Position numbers and translations under genes: made by a program. This document shows positions 58,984-64,000 of a stretch of 64,000 nt of DNA, one piece after another. How positions within the stretch are numbered: the first letter of the stretch is position 1; every line of letters starts with the position of its first letter. Source of the stretch: Amyelois transitella. Its lineage: Eukaryota; Arthropoda; Insecta; Lepidoptera; Pyralidae. The notes below the pieces were generated by a model. It was not told the DNA's origin and ran no database searches. It was given only the letters and a program-made list of their open reading frames with translations. The stretch covers positions 9,223,501 through 9,287,500 of the forward strand of contig NC_083506.1 in the NCBI RefSeq assembly GCF_032362555.1, in the 5' to 3' direction.

Positions 58984-64000
<5,017 letters not shown>

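Overview
The window looks like an insect nuclear genome, almost certainly a moth or butterfly (Lepidoptera). Genes are split by short GT-AG introns with AT-rich interiors. The repeats are of lepidopteran type: a SINE with a CATA-type tail, Helitrons inserted between A and T, an RTE-type LINE, a piggyBac-like TTAA element, a pogo/Tigger-like element and MITEs. The order assignment rests on recalled repeat types and protein similarity, not on a database search. The species cannot be named from sequence alone.

Layout. 83-12006 (+): most of WDHD1/And-1/Ctf4, a replisome scaffold, with its 5' exons outside the window. One of its introns starts inside a tandem array (4684-7704) of about 37 copies of an 81-bp unit made from the end of the preceding exon plus its splice donor. 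12438-17550 (-): a complete nine-exon ENOSF1/L-fuconate dehydratase gene, convergent with WDHD1. 19647-21576 (-): a four-exon death-domain gene, best read as IMD. 23388-25008 (+): a divergent TOM40 gene. 25642-38901 (+): a SHOX-type paired-like homeobox gene in five exons with long introns. 38902-43941: a gene-poor interval with SINEs. 43942-55875 (+): a cluster of three gamma-glutamylcyclotransferase (GGCT) paralogues at 43942, 52103 and 53472, with a FAM20B-type xylosylkinase gene (47756-50347) between the first and second. 58984 to the right edge (-): the 3' two-thirds or less of an insulin receptor gene, covering the last ectodomain segment, the transmembrane helix, the whole kinase and a short tail.

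The genes do not form one pathway. DNA replication, sugar-acid metabolism, innate immunity, mitochondrial import, appendage-type transcription control, glutathione-related chemistry, proteoglycan synthesis and insulin signalling are interleaved, as is normal for an insect chromosome. Local duplication is clear only for the GGCT genes, which share intron positions and phases. The third copy has lost the catalytic glutamate and carries a piggyBac-like insertion in its first intron.

The strongest unusual signals are the exon/donor-derived minisatellite in WDHD1, two introns with GC donors, the GGCT copy with Lys at the catalytic position, and a scattered set of near-perfect snapback inverted repeats (arms 17-30 nt, loops 2-14 nt) that look like replication template-switch events. 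Exon boundaries were chosen by hand from splice signals, phase agreement and protein continuity. Every multi-exon model reported closes in frame.
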